Origin: Purshia tridentata
Lineage: Eukaryota > Streptophyta > Magnoliopsida > Rosales > Rosaceae
Reading direction: 5' to 3'
NCBI GenBank assembly: GCA_003254885.1
Contig: QANT01001042.1
Span: forward strand, 1 to 51,320
DNA: 51,320 nt
The notes beneath the pieces are model-generated. The model did not search any database and was not told the DNA's origin. It worked only from the letters and a program-made list of their open reading frames with translations. The position numbers and the translations under genes were made by a program. Below are positions 1 to 12,000 of the stretch, piece after piece; the first letter of the stretch is position 1; each line of letters begins with the position of its first letter.

Positions 1-199
1 GATGTTGGGTGTGTGTGTGAACTATTGGGTAAGAAAGGAAATGCAAAAGAGTGGGTTGGGTATTATTAATAAGGGTATGATAGTAATTTGGATTGGGTAA
101 GATGATAAAATATTGCTTTAAAAAAAGTGATGGTTGGGTAAAATGAGAAGTTCGGTAAAACAAGAAGATTTTTGGGTACAAATTTAAATTCCCAACATC
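1..199. repeat. Probable small inverted-repeat element cut by the left window edge
   Basis: The window opens with GATGTTGGG (1-9), and the reverse complement of the same nonamer lies at 191-199. Between them the motif TTGGGTA or a close variant recurs about five times. This looks like a MITE-sized element with short terminal inverted repeats whose left flank lies outside the window, so a target duplication cannot be checked. No coding potential is seen. Confidence 0.35.
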
Positions 200-909
200 T
201 TATGCATCTCATACATTTGCAATCACATATGGATTGATTTCTCATTGGCCTACCAACGCAAAAGCAGGTGATCCTTCGCCTCGTGCTTGACGCAATAGGC
301 TATACTAGGCGTAAGAACCATAGTGTTTCTTGCACTGATCAAAACACTAACTTGAGTCTGCTTTATTGAAAATTATTGGATATAACTGATATAATGCTAT
401 GTAGTGTAACCAATAACGAAACCACCTCCACTAATTGCCAAAAATCCGACAAACCATTGCCTTATCACCACCCACCAAGCTTCAACTAGCCCAACTCAAT
501 CAATAACATACTAGTTTCGGTCCGGAGCTTCCACCGACCATCAAAAACCGACCCGCCCTCCAGCCACCATCTTCTCCAGCCTCGGCTTGCATCTTCTCCT
601 ACAAATCACCTTTCCTCCAGCTTCTTCTTCTCTTCTCTTCTCTCCATCAGAGTCTCATAGCCACCTCACCAAAAATTTCATCTTTGTCGGCCCAAACCAC
701 CATTGACCCGCATAACCCACGAGGCGACAACACCCTAATCGAGCAGACTAAACAAAAATTGGTCGTTAGTTGGCTAGCACCACCACAAACCATGCCTCTC
801 AGGCGGCCAGTAGTTTGGGTCCCAAACTGACTGATGCCAACCCCTACAATTCAATGTGTAAAAATATTATAGGACATAATATTTATTTTTGTAAGATATA
901 GTATTAATA
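200..909. other. Intergenic, no gene seen
   Basis: This AT-rich DNA contains a C-rich patch (about 415-830) with CCACC and TTCTCC runs and no sustained reading frame. The patch could be an old transposon or gene remnant, but I cannot identify it. Confidence 0.5.
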
Positions 910-1600
910 ATATGAATGGTTCTATTTCCACCTCCTGTTTTATTTTCTCACTCACCTTATTTTTACACCCACCATTATTTGGAAAAAAATATTCAAACAC
1001 TCTTCAAGCCTCTCATTATTTCTATAATACCCTTCGATATAAAAACTGAAACACTCACGCAATAAACACTCTTTTCACCCCTTTTGACTATTATCTCACC
1101 CATTTAAAAAAAATAAAATATTATTTCTTTCAAAATTGTTCCAGTTAAATATGACATAATTGAAAACAATTTATTAAAAAAATAGAATTATATTTTTATG
1201 TATTTTTCAAGAATTATATAGACACACATACACACATATATAGGAATTCTATAATTTAGATGATATCAAATTTTCGATCAAGTTATATAAATGAATTGGG
1301 GCAAAAACCATGGACCATTGATTAGCTGCTATAGTCATTCAACTTTAATTTTCATTTAAGTTCACTTGCAAGCTTCTAGCCTTCTACTAATGAACAAAAA
1401 ATTCATATCAAATTGTTTTCCATAAGAACTGTTTCAAAATTTGATATGAATTTCAACTCAATTTTGAAAGAAATACACATATTTTTTTAAGGTGGATAGG
1501 ATAATAGTAAAAAGGGTGAGAAAAATGTTTATTAAATAAGTGTAAAAATAAAGTATATAAAAAAATAAGATTGAGGGTGAAACCACTCTAATAATAATCA
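910..1600. repeat. Element with long divergent terminal inverted repeats
   Basis: Sequence at about 915-1200 is matched in reverse complement by about 1390-1600. The paired blocks include ATAAACACTCTTTTCACCC-like sequence (left near 1062-1085, right near 1515-1540) and TTTCTTTCAAAATTG (left near 1125, right near 1455-1470). A perfect 14-bp hairpin stem (1401-1414 with 1438-1451) lies in the right half. There is no ORF. Size and architecture suggest a non-autonomous DNA transposon or foldback element. The ends and the target duplication are unclear because the flanks are simple AT sequence. Confidence 0.5.
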
Positions 1601-1994
1601 CTTATATTATAACACATAAGTTGACTTTATTCGTGACAATATATAAGTTAAACCGAATAATTTCTCCATCTTACTTAGAACGTATCTCAAGTTCTCAACG
1701 GAAACTGAACCACACAAAATCTCTCTAGTTTAAGAAATGCAGATTCACCCAAAAAAATCCAAAAACTCCTATTCCAATTTAATAATCAAAACGTGAGAAA
1801 CAAAAAAAAGACAGTAAAATCGAATCAATCTTAAGGCTCAGTTGTTGGTTATTGTTGTCAGACCACGCATTCAATTCTTTTGTTTCTCTATTTAATTAAA
1901 AAAAAAAGGCTTTGTTTTGCTGAGGAACACCCTAAATCGATTAAAACCTTTTCACTCTCACCGGAAAAAAAAAGAATTAGTCGAAATTTCTCCG

Positions 1995-3915
1995 ATGACA
2001 AGTGCTGGGATTTGGTTCAACAAGAAGATCGTTGATCCTCTCCACGAAATCCTCCGCCGGTACTCTCTCTCTCTCATTCTATTTATCGTTTAGATCCAAT
2101 TAATGGTTTGTCAATACTTCATTATCCTTATTTTATTGATTTCATTGGCAAGAAAAATTGCAAGCAGGGAGGTTTGAGGTTTTAACTTTGTTTCCGGTTT
2201 TGGGTGGCTGGGAAAATTTGAAGAAAATTATAAATAAAAATCAATAAGATTATTTTACTCCTCTTTCTTTTAGTTCTAATAAAGATTCAGATAGTGGAAG
2301 ATTGGGTATTCTTGATTATTTATATATTTATTTTTTTGTTTCTTGTAGTCTCCAATCTAACTTTGATACCCATTTGAGTTGTTAGCAATAGTTTTGTCAT
2401 TTGTGTTATCTTTATAACGAAGCAGTAAAATTTTCTTTCATTTTGAAGGGGTGCGGAGCCTAAACTATTGGCGTTTTCTGCGGCTCTTGGCATTACCTTG
2501 GGAGTATTTCCAATATGTGGTATGTTGGTTTCTTCAGCAATCAATGTCTCTGGCTTCTGATTTTTTAGTTTCGATACCGTCTTGTAAATTTTTAGAGAAA
2601 TGTTGTTATGAGGGCTGTGGGCATCTGGTTTGATCCCACCCGAACAAATTTATTGAATGGAGCAATTTGGTCAATTTGGTGTGAGTTGTTCATCAGCGAG
2701 CTTATTGAGGTGGGTGAGTAGTGTGGCAATGATATGAAATTATTGGAACTTTCTTAAGTAAAACTTAAAAGGGGTGGTTTCCTTATATCAGTATAGAATA
2801 CAGAAAAGAACTGCAATAAGATTTAAGTATGTGAAAGGGTCAAATAGGAAAATTAAGGCTGGATATGATGTGGAGTATGTAGTTATTTTTCCCTTTTGTA
2901 ATTATAATGAATAATGTAGTTGTGGAGATTTGTTAGCAGTTGAGGTTATGTTTTATTAAATACACACCCTTATATCAGCTAATGTTTTATTACCAGGGAC
3001 AACTATCATTCTGTGTGGGATGGCTATTGCATCGCTTCGATCGCATTGCCATGCTCCGACTGTGATGCTGACTAATTTTATTGCTACACCGATAGAACTG
3101 AGGTACTTTTATGCTCTTGTCTAATGATCTTGGTCCTATGAATACATGTAGTAACTCATATTTGAAGGAAGAATATGTTATACCTGTGTCCTGCGTGCAT
3201 GCACCCGTTTGTGTTTGTCTGATCTTGAAAAAATGTCTGAATAATGACAGATTGTGGATTGGTCTTGGACTTGATACATCATTTCTTTTCTAGTTTACTG
3301 TTATAGGGCATTGATAATTGAAACAATATGTTGGTGTAAATAACTACTTCTTGTACAGCTCTCAAATTCTCTTGTACCATGCTTTTCTACAGTTTATGCT
3401 ACATATATCTCTGTGTTCTGATTGTTGCTATGTTTTGCTTTTAAAGTTTGGTGGTACCTTTCTTGCGCTTTGGTGAATTTGTCTCTGGCGGCCCTCACTT
3501 TCCGTTAACTTCTGATGCTTTCAAGAAAGTTTTAACTGGCCAAGCTTCACGTGAAGTCTTATTAAGTATTGCACACGCGGTAGGTGGCCAACTTAACATC
3601 TTGTAATCTTAACTCTTTTTGAGACACATCACTTGGATACCTGGTGAAGTGCGCTTCAGCATCAGATTCTGTTCCTAAACTGGGATATTTTGATATTTAT
3701 GTTTTTTCCTGTGGCCTTACTATCATGTCTGAAATAACTTCTATCAATCTTTGCAGTTGTTGGGATGGCTTGTTGCAGCTCCTTTTATTTTAGCCGCTCT
3801 GTACATACTCTTTTTACCGTGTTTTAAGGTGTTGGTTGGCAAGTTCAGCACTACTTCTTCAAGCCCAAAGAAATCACCACCCTCAGAAGTGAGGCTTAAG
3901 GTAAGGGATGCCTGA
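1995..3915 (+). CDS. DUF2062 family small membrane protein (5 exons)
   Basis: Five exons join in frame: 1995-2059, 2449-2519, 2997-3102, 3447-3579 and 3757-3915, all with GT-AG introns, giving 177 residues. The family is recognised from the conserved block around exons 2-4: GAEPKLLAFSAALGITLG, FPICGTT, then a hydrophobic segment and the TPIELSLVVPFLRFGE stretch. A second hydrophobic segment in exon 5 (GWLVAAPFILAALYI) is followed by a Ser/Pro/Lys-rich tail. The DUF2062 domain is known from bacterial inner-membrane proteins and their plant relatives. No biochemical role is established, and I infer an integral membrane location from the hydrophobic segments. The start is the first ATG after a CT-rich leader. 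Exon 5 runs to TGA through a GTAAGG that could also act as a splice donor, so an alternative 3' end is possible. The C-terminus KVRDA looks like a natural family end. Confidence 0.8.
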
Positions 3916-4087
3916 TTATCGTTGTAATAACCATACATTTGCTTCTCCCCCCCTAAAAGGGGGAACTTTGATCACCTGTTTCTGTAGATAGAACATTATT
4001 GAAACTCTGCGCACTGTGGCTCTCTGTGTGTATAAGTATCATGCTTTGTGATCTTTTTGTATTCATATTGTATCCAAGGTGGCTTCT

Positions 4088-4694
4088 GGACAGAAGCCCA
4101 TGAAAATCTAATGATGATGATTAATTAACATGGCAGGAAAACTGATGCATGTCTCTCTATTGCTCTGCATCATCGGATGTATTCCTGTGCAGAACACCTC
4201 ATCCATCGAATTGGTTGTTGTAATAGTATTTAGTGTATTTTCAGGGGGGATACAAGTTGAAATTTCACTTTTTTTAGGGTTGAGCAATAATGCAATATTT
4301 CTGGGGCCATAATAAATATAAATTATATTATTTTTCTCAAATACAAGTTTAAATGGTCAAGGAACTGTTACTTTTTCTGGACAGAAGCCCATGAAAATCT
4401 AATGATGATTAATTAACATGGCAGGAAATCTGATGCATGTCTCTGTATTGCTCTGCATCATTGGATGTATTCGTGTGCAGCACACCTCATCCATCGGATT
4501 GGTTGTTGTAATACTATTTAGTGTATTTTCAGGTGGGGATACAAGTTGAAATTTCACTTTGTTTTAGGGTTGAGCAATAATGCAATATGTTTATCCAAGT
4601 TATATTGCTGGCTGCTTGAAGATTGGGGCCATAATAAATATAAATAATATCAATTTTCATAAATACAAGTTTAAATGGTCAAGGAACTGTTACT
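4088..4694. repeat. Local tandem duplication of about 0.3 kb
   Basis: Two direct copies lie head to tail, about 4088-4375 and 4378-4694. Both begin with CTGGACAGAAGCCCATGAAA and end with TTTAAATGGTCAAGGAACTG. They differ by scattered substitutions, and an approximately 28-bp block (near 4591-4620) is present only in copy 2. The short ORFs here are by-products of the repeat. It lies just downstream of the DUF2062 gene, in its likely 3' flank. Confidence 0.85.
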
Positions 4695-4811
4695 TCTAAA
4701 AGTTGGCAATACTACCTGTTTTCTAATCATATACCATTTTTGGCCGACTTTTGATAAAGTTATTTTGTGCGAAAATTTAAGTGCATACCAGACTCTTTGG
4801 CTATTTTACAG

Positions 4812-4890
4812 TGCTGCTTGGAAGAGGGAGGCCAAAGTGACACTGGATAAGTTGGAGAAGGATATTTATTATGTTGGAAAAACATCTTAG
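4812..4890 (+). other. Orphan exon-like segment
   Basis: A polypyrimidine-CAG acceptor at 4810-4811 precedes a short lysine-rich reading frame (AAWKREAKVTLDKLEK...) that ends at TAG 4888-4890. It does not join in phase to the upstream DUF2062 exons: their last donor is phase 0, and that frame meets a stop after 12 codons. It may be a relic last exon or an alternative 3' exon, or it may be chance. I do not recognise the peptide. Confidence 0.25.
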
Positions 4891-6130
4891 GTTTTGTAGA
4901 ATAGACTTTGTTCGGACTTAAATCTCATGACATAAATCCATGAAATTGAACATAATTTTTAGTGCATCTTAGCTCCTAATAGAGTTGGTCTTTGAACTTT
5001 TTTTAAATTTTATAATAAATTACTCGTAAACTCATTTTTTTAAAAGGTCCCTAATTAAAGACCCACCAAAATAAAAAATTAACTAAACACTCAATCTATT
5101 AATTATACCCAATCATATTTCAACACTTATCTCTCACCTGTCCTTTTCTCAATTTTTGTCTTTTTCCAATCTCTTCGATCTCTCTTTCCTCGTAGCTTTG
5201 TTGTTTGGCGACGCATGGCAGCGGGACCCACCTCTCTGAACTCGGCTCTTCCTTCTCTCTCTTTGTTCACGGCCCAATTCAGGATTAAAGGGTAAATCTC
5301 GGATTAAGAAGTGAATCACACTTTAATTATGGAACTAACTTCTATACTAGAATGTGACGTGAAAAATAAAATATTTAAAAGTAAACATCATATTACAACT
5401 GAATTCAAGTTTAATTTACAAACTTAGTCCTTCTTTTGTACTTTATACCAGTCTTGACTCATATCAAAATCAACCTCTGACTCCGACTTCGTTCATGCTT
5501 AATCACAAAGATTTCTTTTAATCGGCTCCATACTAACTCTAAATTGAATACCTACAAAGTCTATGAGGGGGTGAGCTCTAATCAACGGTTCAGTAAGGAC
5601 ATAAGACCTCAACATGCATAATAGATTAAACAGAAGTTTTAATGCAAAAAATACAACATGCCATGAATAATATTTAATATAATAATACTATTAATTCAAG
5701 AATGTTATGGAACACTTCTTCAGTTTAAACCCAATAATATGGATAATTGTTAACTCAATTATAGAACAATTAGACCGCATGTCCCATACCATGCATTTTA
5801 CTACTGTGGCCATGATCACTCTACAATATGAGTTAATGGCACTATGCATATTGAAATATAAACTACACTGCAATATGTCTTCACTTTAACCGCAGTTAAA
5901 GTGCAAGAAATCCTAATTTCGATCGCAACCAAAGGTCCCAAATGCACCTTAGGGTTTAATAGTTTTATCAGTCGCAACTAAAGGGGCTTCTCTCCCCGGG
6001 TGAAAACTAATTATAAAATAACAAAATTTAAATCTCAATCCCTACTCATCACTGTTCAATTTCAATGAATCATCATTCACTTTCAAATACATGCACGTCC
6101 AGATAAATGCACATATTTATATATATAATT
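4891..6130. other. Intergenic, no gene seen
   Basis: AT-rich sequence with no long frame on either strand. A C/T-rich patch near 5130-5275 resembles a leader sequence but has no coding continuation. Confidence 0.5.
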
Positions 6131-7718
6131 AGGGGTGGGCATAAAAACCGTGCACCGGGAACACCGGACCACACCGAAGGCTAAAAAACTGAAAAAAACC
6201 CGAGTTGACCAAAAAGTCAACACCGGAGAAGAAAACCAAACCGGACCGGCTTGGTTCGGTTCTGGCGCCGGTTCTAGCCTTACTTGCACCAAACCAAACC
6301 GGACCGGCCCGGATAATTAATTAATAAATTTAAAATTTTTTAAATATATTAATTTTATGTATATTTATTGGTTTATATATATTNATATATGTTTTAATTT
6401 ATATTATAGAGTCAAAAAAAAAATAAAACCAAACCCCCTATGTCATGATCCACTAACATATATAACTCTATACCCTAACCATTATAACCATATATCCTAT
6501 ACACTAATATACTATTAAATACCCCTATACACTAATAGTATTATTAATTTCATTTTGCCATTAACCATTACCCTTATACTTTAACCATTAACCATATACC
6601 CTACACACTAATACTCTATTAAATACCCTAAAAATCGATTGACTATTAAGCATATACCCTAAATTCTATTAACCATATACCATATAAGTATATGATTAAA
6701 TAAGTATATAACATATATAAGAATATAAGTATATAAGTATATTGACATATATAAGAATATAAGTATATAAGATCAATAACATTTAGGTATATAACATATA
6801 ACATCAATTATGTAACTATATAAGTACATACCATATATAGTGTTATATATACCCAATTCTTATGTCTTTTTTGTTTTTTTTTTTTGCCAAACCCCAATTC
6901 TAATATTTTTTGTTTATTTATTTAATTTGGCTAATTAAAACCCCAAACTTCAAACCAAACCCCAATTGCCCAAACCCCAATCCAAACCCCAATTGCCCAA
7001 ACCCCAATCATTTTTATTCCCTCCTCTTTTTTTTTTGCCCAGTGCCCACCCCACCCCCGTGACTCACCTTCTTTTTTTCTTTGTTTCCTTTCATTTCTCT
7101 CTTTTTTATTCCTTTTTTTTTTGCCCAGTGGCCACCCCCCCGTGACTCACTTTCTTCTTCTTTTTTGTTTCCTTTCATTTCTCTCTCTCTCTCTCACAGA
7201 TCTACTTCTCCAGTTCTCCTTGTCTCTCTCCTCCCTCCTGCGATACCATCTCTCCATCTCACTTTCATTTTCACTTTTTTTCTCACACATTTCCCTCTCA
7301 TTTTCTCTCTAAGATTTGGCTTTTCTTTCTTCCCTCTCATTTCTCTCTCTCTCTCTCAGAGAGCTGAAGTCCGATCGTCATCTCCGGCAGTGACATCACG
7401 ATTCCGGCGACGTCGCAGCTGCTCTCCACCATCAACCTCTTCCTCTTGTCGAGCTGGACTCGCTGCTAAACTTCGATCATCCATTTGACCACCATAGACA
7501 GTGGATCGAAGCTCCAAAGCAGTGGCTGCTCCTCCCTCTCTCTTTCTCCCAAAACCAGTCTGAACACCGAACCAGACCGGCCACCTCCCAAGTCTGGTTT
7601 GGTTTGGTTTTTAATCACATTTTCCGGTGTTCAGCACCGGACCAAACCGGCCACCTCCTCCCGGCGCGGCGCACGGTGCCAGGGGTGAACCGGGCCGAGC
7701 CGGACCGTGCCCACCCCT
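6131..7718. mobile_element. hAT-like non-autonomous DNA transposon
   Basis: The element opens with AGGGGTGGGCA and closes with the exact complement TGCCCACCCCT, giving 11-bp terminal inverted repeats of the type typical for plant hAT elements. Both subterminal regions (about 6150-6315 and 7555-7710) are packed with CCGGACC, AACCGG and CGGTTC motifs in both orientations, as expected for transposase-binding subterminal repeats. The interior is AT-rich on the left and pyrimidine-rich (7020-7370) on the right. A 135-residue frame at 7081-7488 is low-complexity F/S/L/P and is not considered a gene. No transposase is present. I could not find a clean 8-bp target duplication, so the superfamily call rests on the termini. 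One ambiguous base lies at 6384. Confidence 0.7.
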
Positions 7719-8034
7719 AGTAATAAATATACTAATAATAGTAATAAGAACTTGCTGTAATTATAAGGGTGCAATCCACAGACATAATAATAAGAACTTG
7801 CTGTATCATAATATTAGTCTCTTGTAGTCTCTCTCACAATTATATGATCAAAAACATCGGATCTTGATCTTCAGTAGTTGTGAGAGGGGGGCAATTGTTG
7901 CATGCAAATGTACGTGAAATTTATTATAGTCGAAACTTATAGAATGATTATAGATAGATCTTTTATTACTAAGAATCTAAAGATAGTTAATATTTTAAAA
8001 TAATGTTTTTTTTTGCCCTGTAGAATAATACTAA

Positions 8035-8332
8035 GGCCTCGTTTGGCATTTAGGATTGGATTGGAAAGGATAATGACAAGATTTATGTGTATTTAAGGTA
8101 GAAGATGGAGAGTATTTTTCTAATTTGAGGGAAGATAAAAATGGCCTAGTCATAAGGGAAATTTTATCCTTGCTAATCCCCACCATTTTGAGAGGATTGG
8201 ATGAGATAAGTTTTCTTAATGATTTATCATCTTATTGTCATATCATTCATTCAAGTTAGAAATTTCTCCTTCAAATATACATAAATTTGACATTTATCCT
8301 TTCTAATCCAATCCTAGCAATCAAACGAGACC
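8035..8332. mobile_element. Tourist-like (PIF/Harbinger) MITE, 298 bp
   Basis: The ends are inverted copies: GGCCTCGTTTGGCATTTAGG at the left and the complement of GGTCTCGTTTGATTGCTAGG at the right, both followed by ATTGGATT. The element is flanked by TAA on both sides (8032-8034 and 8333-8335), matching the 3-bp TWA target duplication of PIF/Harbinger elements. The interior is AT-rich with no ORF. It sits about 0.7 kb upstream of the VPS16 start. Confidence 0.8.
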
Positions 8333-8335
8333 TAA

Positions 8336-8809
8336 ATGTACAACATTTTGATAACATATATATAGAGATACAGTGCTCAAAATGTAGAATAGATAATTTC
8401 ATCTATATCCTTTAACAGGTTATACTTAAGAAGTATGAGGAGCAATGTTGTCCTATATTAATTACCACAAACTAAAAGGGGCTTATGTATTCTGGTCTAA
8501 TCACAATGTCACATGAGCCAATCATAAAAGTTCTTACTGATATTCACATGTCACATGTCAATGTCAAGGATGACACGGGTTTTTAATCCTGACTCGCTTT
8601 TATTCCATATTAGGAATGCGCCAAAGTTTTTAATTAGATTGATGGACCAATCTCTTCTCTTCTTAGTGGTTAAGTTTTGTGTTTGAAGCATAATCAAGTA
8701 GTGTCCTTGATTGGAACAACAACCTCCATTTTATAATCATTTATAATATGAAAGACTTATGAGGTGGGGACCACCAGTTTTAGGGCATGGATTCAGCTCT
8801 AAACCTTTC
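8336..8809. other. Intergenic, distal upstream region of VPS16
   Basis: No frame or recognised repeat is seen in this stretch between the MITE and the site II promoter cluster. Confidence 0.5.
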
Positions 8810-8880
8810 TGGGCTGTATAAGCATAGCCCATTAGTCTCCCCCAGGGGCCCAAAATATATTGGGCTTGTCTAGTTGGGCT
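8810..8880 (+). promoter_or_regulatory. Cluster of five site II (TGGGCY) motifs upstream of VPS16
   Basis: TGGGCT or its complements occur at 8810-8815, 8826-8831, 8847-8852 (GGCCCA), 8861-8866 and 8875-8880. That is five copies in 71 bp, ending 178 bp before the ATG. Site II elements are known TCP-factor targets in promoters of plant ribosomal-protein, mitochondrial and cell-growth genes. I infer growth-linked expression of VPS16. Confidence 0.6.
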
Positions 8881-9057
8881 TAAAGGTAGTTTTTTCTCAA
8901 TATAATTTTTATTTTTATATCATTAATTTATTTTTGCCTTCATTCCCTTTCCTTTGTTGCTTGTGAATTTGCTGGCTGAGCTCTCTGAAGCTGAAGCTCA
9001 TCATAAGTCGTTAGTTCCAATCCATTCCTCAAACTCTGTAACCTTCGATTAATCGAA

Positions 9058-12000
9058 ATGGCGAACGTCTCGGTTGCGGCGGAGTGGCAGCTCCTCTACA
9101 ACCGCTACTACCGTAAGCCCGAGGTGTACCGAATGAGCTGGAAGCACGTCGAGCTCAACCGCAACAAGGTTGCCTGCGCCCCCTTCGGTGGCCCAATCGC
9201 CGTCATCCGAGACGACTCCAAGATCGTCCAGCTCCGCGGCGAATCCGCGCAGCGCAAGCTCCGCATCTTCAATTCGTCGGGCCTCCTCCTCGGCGAGACT
9301 ATCTGGAAACACCCGGGAGGCAGATTAATCGGCATGTCCTGGACCGATGACCAGACCCTCGTCTGCCTCGTCCAGGACGGCACCGTTTTCCGCTACAACA
9401 TCCACGCCGAGCTCCTCGACCCGAGCATCTCCATGGGAAAGGAGTGCTTCGAGAGCAACGTCGTCGACTGCGTCTTCTGGGGGAACGGCGTCGTCTGCAT
9501 AACCGAATCGAATCAGCTGTTCTGCATTTCTGATTTCAAGAACCCGAACCCGATCAAGCTGGCCGACCCCGGGATCGAGGACCCGCCGCTCTGTATGGCG
9601 GTGATCGAGCCGCAGTACACGATGTCTGGCAACGTGGAGGTGCTGCTTGGGATCGGGGAGGCTTGCGTTTTGGCCGTGGAGGAAGACGGCGTGCAGCAGC
9701 TCGGCCTTGAGGTCTTGCGTGGACCGCTACAGAAGATGGCGGTTTCGCGCGACGGACAGTGGCTCGCCTCGTTCACGCACGACGGCCGCTTGTTGGTTAT
9801 GACTTCGAATTTGAATGACATCCTAATTGAGCAGGAATGTGAGGTCAGATTGTTTTCAATATCAAATTCTTATTGTTAAAGTTTTCAATTTGCTTCTATG
9901 TTTTCTTAATTAGTTGTATCGAATTATTTTTTTATTTGTGTAATTATGCATATCATAGCATGAATTTGATGTCTTCATATGAATGAACAACTCATTTTGA
10001 AGCAACATCACAGTTTATAATGCAATTGCTCATTCCTTACAGTGTCATTTATGTTCATGTCTGTTACATTATGCATTATAGCTGCTTATAATGTGTATAT
10101 TTGTATTATGTGCCACAGTCAGCACTTCCACCAGAACAGCTATCATGGTGTGGAATGGACACGGTATTGCTCTACTGGGACGACATGCTTTTAATGATGG
10201 GTCCTAGAGGAGATCCGGTGCGCTACTTTTATGATGAACCGATAATTCTTATTCCTGAGTGTGATGGAGTGAGGATATTATCGAACTCAAGCATGGAATT
10301 TCTACAACGTGTACCTGATTCCACCGAATCTATCTTTAAGATTGGAAGTACATCACCTGCAGCATTGTTGTATGATGCTTTGGATCATTTTGACAGACGG
10401 AGTGCCAAGGTAGGTTACTGGAACACAATGTGAAGAACAGTTAATCTCCACTAGATTATTGGAGTGATGAACAGACTGTGTTTAATTGGATTTACTCCTT
10501 TAACTCCAAAAACCAAAAAGATGATCTGCCATCTCTTCTGCCTTCTTACAAATAATGCAACAGTCCAGTAGCGGTAAAGTTCTAATTTCATGTTTTCACC
10601 AGGCAGATGAGAATTTGCGACTAATACGCTCATCCTTGCCGGAGGCTGTTGAAGCATGTATTGACGCTGCTGGTCATGAATTTGATGTGTCACGTCAACA
10701 GACGCTGCTAAGAGCTGCAAGCTATGGTCAAGCCTTTTGCAGGTTAGTTTTCCTTGATATTGCAGTAGCATCTGAACTTACCAGAAGTTTTTAGTTGTTC
10801 TCAGAAGTTGTTAGCATGTTTCTTGTTGCAGTGTTTTTAATTTCTATGATTTGTCCATATTCTCCTTCAATGCCTATTTAACTTCATAGTTAGTTTCAAT
10901 GTTCTTAAAAGAGCATTCTTGCTGATTTCTGCTCTCGGTAATGATATCCAGTTGGCTTTGGCAGCAATTTTCAACGTGATCATATTCAAGAGATGTGTAA
11001 AACTTTGCGAGTATTAAATGCTGTGCGCCATCCTGATGTTGGAATGCCTCTTAGTATTCAACAATACAAGGTTTTCAAAGCTGAATGTTCTCATTTCAAA
11101 TTGAATGCTGCATACGCATGCTATTTTCTTTACATAATACTGAATAATATTATTGCCTTCAGTTGCTTACGCCATCTGTTCTGATCGGTCGTTTGATCAA
11201 TGCCTACAAACACCTTCTTGCACTACGGATTTCAGAGTACCTTGGAATGAATCAAGTAAGTCTAAAATTGCCCTTACATCGCTGGCTTTGTTTTGCTCAT
11301 TTTCTACTGGTTTCTTTCAACTATGCCTTCGATCCACAAATCAGACCTTATGATGAACCTTGACTAAATTTGATAGAGGGGATGCCATTGAGGCAGGAAA
11401 ATTGAAATTTTTTGAATGAGATACTATGGTGCACTCTGTGTGCTCATTTTTAGCCTAATTACTAGCTTACTTCAGAAGCTCTATATGATGTCTGATTTCT
11501 ATTTGGAAAGCAGAGTTAATCCATGTATATCTGAACTTATCTATTCTCTTATTGGCTTTGTGTAGGAGATGGTGATAATGCACTGGGCATGTTCAAAGAT
11601 AACAGCTTCCTTGGCAATTTCTGATGCTGCTCTCCTTGAAATATTACTTGATAAGGTCGTGTGGTTATCTTCATTCATTACTGTGTTGTGTTTTCTCATT
11701 CTATTTCGTGCAAACATATCATCTTAAATAATTTTCTTTTATACTTTCAGTTGAAACTATGCAAAGGAATATCCTATGCAGCAGTTGCTGCTCATGCAGA
11801 TAAGAATGGTCGGCGGAAGCTAGCTGCTATGCTTGTTGAACATGAACCGCGTTCCTCCAAACAGGTTCATTTTTCATTTATAAAACAAAGTAAAGCAAAA
11901 AAAAGAGGGATATTATTACATTTTTTGGCTCTTATATTTAACCCCCCGCTGTCATGTTTTTAAAATGTGAAAAAAAAAAAATTCCACTATATTGATTCTG

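Noticed and set aside
2451..3293. Short plus-strand frames of 60 codons each
   Set aside because: They run from DUF2062 exons into introns and contain no extra coding signal.
7081..7488. 135-codon plus-strand frame
   Set aside because: Low-complexity F/S/L/P composition from a C/T-rich tract inside the hAT-like element; no domain and no conserved features.
9049..9821. Three overlapping minus-strand frames of 87-102 codons
   Set aside because: Shadows of the GC-rich first exon of VPS16.
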